In this document: piece by piece, positions 62,862-64,000 of the stretch
Position numbering within the stretch: the first letter of the stretch is position 1
Layout of the letters: each line of letters starts with the position of its first letter
Assembly (NCBI RefSeq): GCF_002368415.1
Contig: NZ_AP018292.1
Span: 1 to 64,000, forward strand
Direction of reading: 5' to 3'
DNA from: Calothrix sp. NIES-4105
GTDB taxonomy: Bacteria > Cyanobacteriota > Cyanobacteriia > Cyanobacteriales > Nostocaceae
DNA: 64,000 nt
Notes under the pieces: model-generated
What the model saw: only the letters and a program-made list of their open reading frames with translations
Database searches by the model: none
What the model was told of the DNA's origin: nothing
Translations under genes and position numbers: made by a program

Positions 62862-64000
62862 TATGACGCAAAATCCTAGCTTTCTTCAACTGGAATTATA
62901 CCCAACTCAATCGAATCCGGCGCCAGTTAATCAAACATCCGACCGTTCGGTGAAACAGAAAAAGTATGTACATCCACATGTAATTATTCCGAGTTCAGAT
63001 ATGGAGTGGGCATTCCAGCAAAGAATACCAGTCTTAAAATTGTGGGGAGATGCTTGGAGGAGTGACCCATACGGTAGTCGTTGGGTACGATTAGAAACAA
63101 CTCTCGGCAAAGAAAACTTCAGAAAAGCTAAAAAAGATTTAATCGACGCTGGACTATTCCAATTTGAATGTCGAATCGAATCATCCGGCGCCGAACATAA
63201 ATATTGTTGGTGGGTTAAAAACCTACATGGATGTAGAACTGATTACTGGAAAAAGGCTCAGAAAAATAATGATTTAAATAACATAACCCTAGACTTCCAG
63301 ACCTTAGAGCAATCTGAATTCGGGTCAGAAAGTAACTTAGATAACATCGTATCAGACTTCCATACTGAAGAAGCTTTGATAAAAGGTGATGGAACGTTAT
63401 CAGCAGAATTCCAAGCTAGCGACACAACAGTAGAGTTAAAAATTGAAAATTCAGACAATATTGAATTGAATGTTGATTTATTATCCCAACAACCGTCTTC
63501 TGCTGATGTTGATATAGATAAAACATCGAATTTAGATAATTTACCATCAACTAATTGTGATGAGATCAAGGTATTTCAAGTAAATCCTGGGGCTGGCGCC
63601 AACATAACTAGGAATGGCGTCCTGTTTACTGTGGTTGGTAATGACAATACCACCTCGCGTGTTGCTTTTACCAACTATTTGGATGTAAACGCTTTGATAA
63701 CAGGGGTTTCAAGAGTTCTCAAGAACGTTTCAGAAACAGCTTATAAACATTTCAGCAACTCTCTCAATATCCAAGGGCGCCAGGGATTTATTAATTTCTG
63801 CGTAGATAAAATACAATCGCTCAAAAAGGTAAATTTTGAGGTAAGAACATGGGATGCATGGATTGCAAGACATTACGAGCAGTATATGAACGAATGGGGA
63901 ATTCTTTCATCAAAACGGGTGGAAGAACCAAAACGTACTTCCTTAGACGAATTCAATTCTTGGCGGTCTGAGTTGTTGGAAAAAGAGAAGCGCGCAAAAG
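62862..64000 (+). CDS. Winged-helix-like replication protein candidate, 3' end outside window
   Basis: Open from ATG 62862 (MTQNPSFLQLELYPTQSNPA) to the window end, about 379 codons. Residues ~45-110 look like a winged helix (MEWAFQQRIPVLKLWGDAWR; KENFRKAKKDLIDAGLFQFE; then CWWVKNLHGC). The middle (about 130-250) is acidic and low in complexity. The later part (VSRVLKNVSETAYKHFSNSL; GRQGFINFCVDKIQSLKK; EVRTWDAWIARHYEQYMNEW) is helical, somewhat like DnaD-type or plasmid replication accessory proteins. With ParB-like, RHH and XRE genes beside it, a role in plasmid replication or maintenance is plausible but unproven. Confidence 0.6.

Overview
The window reads as accessory DNA, most likely part of a large mobilizable plasmid (or plasmid-derived island), from a filamentous cyanobacterium of the Nostocales type. 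The evidence is AT-rich DNA, pentapeptide-repeat and CHAT proteins typical of that group, a MobV relaxase-primase fusion, a Prim-Pol/DUF3987 primase-helicase, several tyrosine recombinases, ParB-like and XRE proteins, and many broken genes. I found no rRNA, tRNA, CRISPR array, reverse transcriptase or transposase. The hexamer GGCGCC is extremely frequent (22 copies by hand count in the first 6.1 kb), while the usual cyanobacterial HIP1 octamer GCGATCGC was not noticed.

Layout. 1-16.4 kb: a field of CHAT (caspase-like Cys/His protease) genes. It holds one long copy cut by the window edge, one minimal copy, one complete 740-aa copy and three degraded copies. Interleaved with them are two intact copies and one relic of an unrecognised ~435-aa family, XRE regulators, a membrane flavoprotein/HlyD pair and a C2-like protein. 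Two cassettes (3.3-6.1 and 12.5-16.4 kb) share the order stem-loop, ~435-aa gene, conserved spacer, palindromic promoter element, pentapeptide-CHAT gene. 16.5-24.9 kb: an epoxide-hydrolase-like gene, a 1592-aa Calx-beta/DUF4114 surface protein, recombinase relics and a pentapeptide gene broken at a head-to-head junction with a seventh CHAT copy (24.9-27.1 kb). 27-34.7 kb: an AAA ATPase, small genes, recombinase debris and a CHAT-FGE protein whose 3' end looks like a diversity-generating-retroelement variable region. 35-39 kb: three tandem tyrosine recombinases with an associated intergenic repeat. 39-46.5 kb: a GIY-YIG nuclease starting inside an inverted repeat, an SBF transporter, small acidic and zinc-ribbon proteins, a coiled-coil operon and an RNase H. 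46.5-57.9 kb: a four-unit palindrome array, the primase-helicase, HTH genes, a lipase, the relaxase-primase and a dead recD2-like gene. 58-64 kb: XRE, ParB-like and ribbon-helix-helix genes and their relics, ending in a winged-helix-like gene that runs off the window.

Interpretation. The backbone (primase-helicase, relaxase, RNase H, ParB-like, XRE genes) would support replication and transfer. The left third looks like an expanding and decaying family of CHAT protease modules with shared leaders and operators, the best candidate here for an undescribed conflict or signalling system. Functions are inferred from sequence reading only; no database search was possible.
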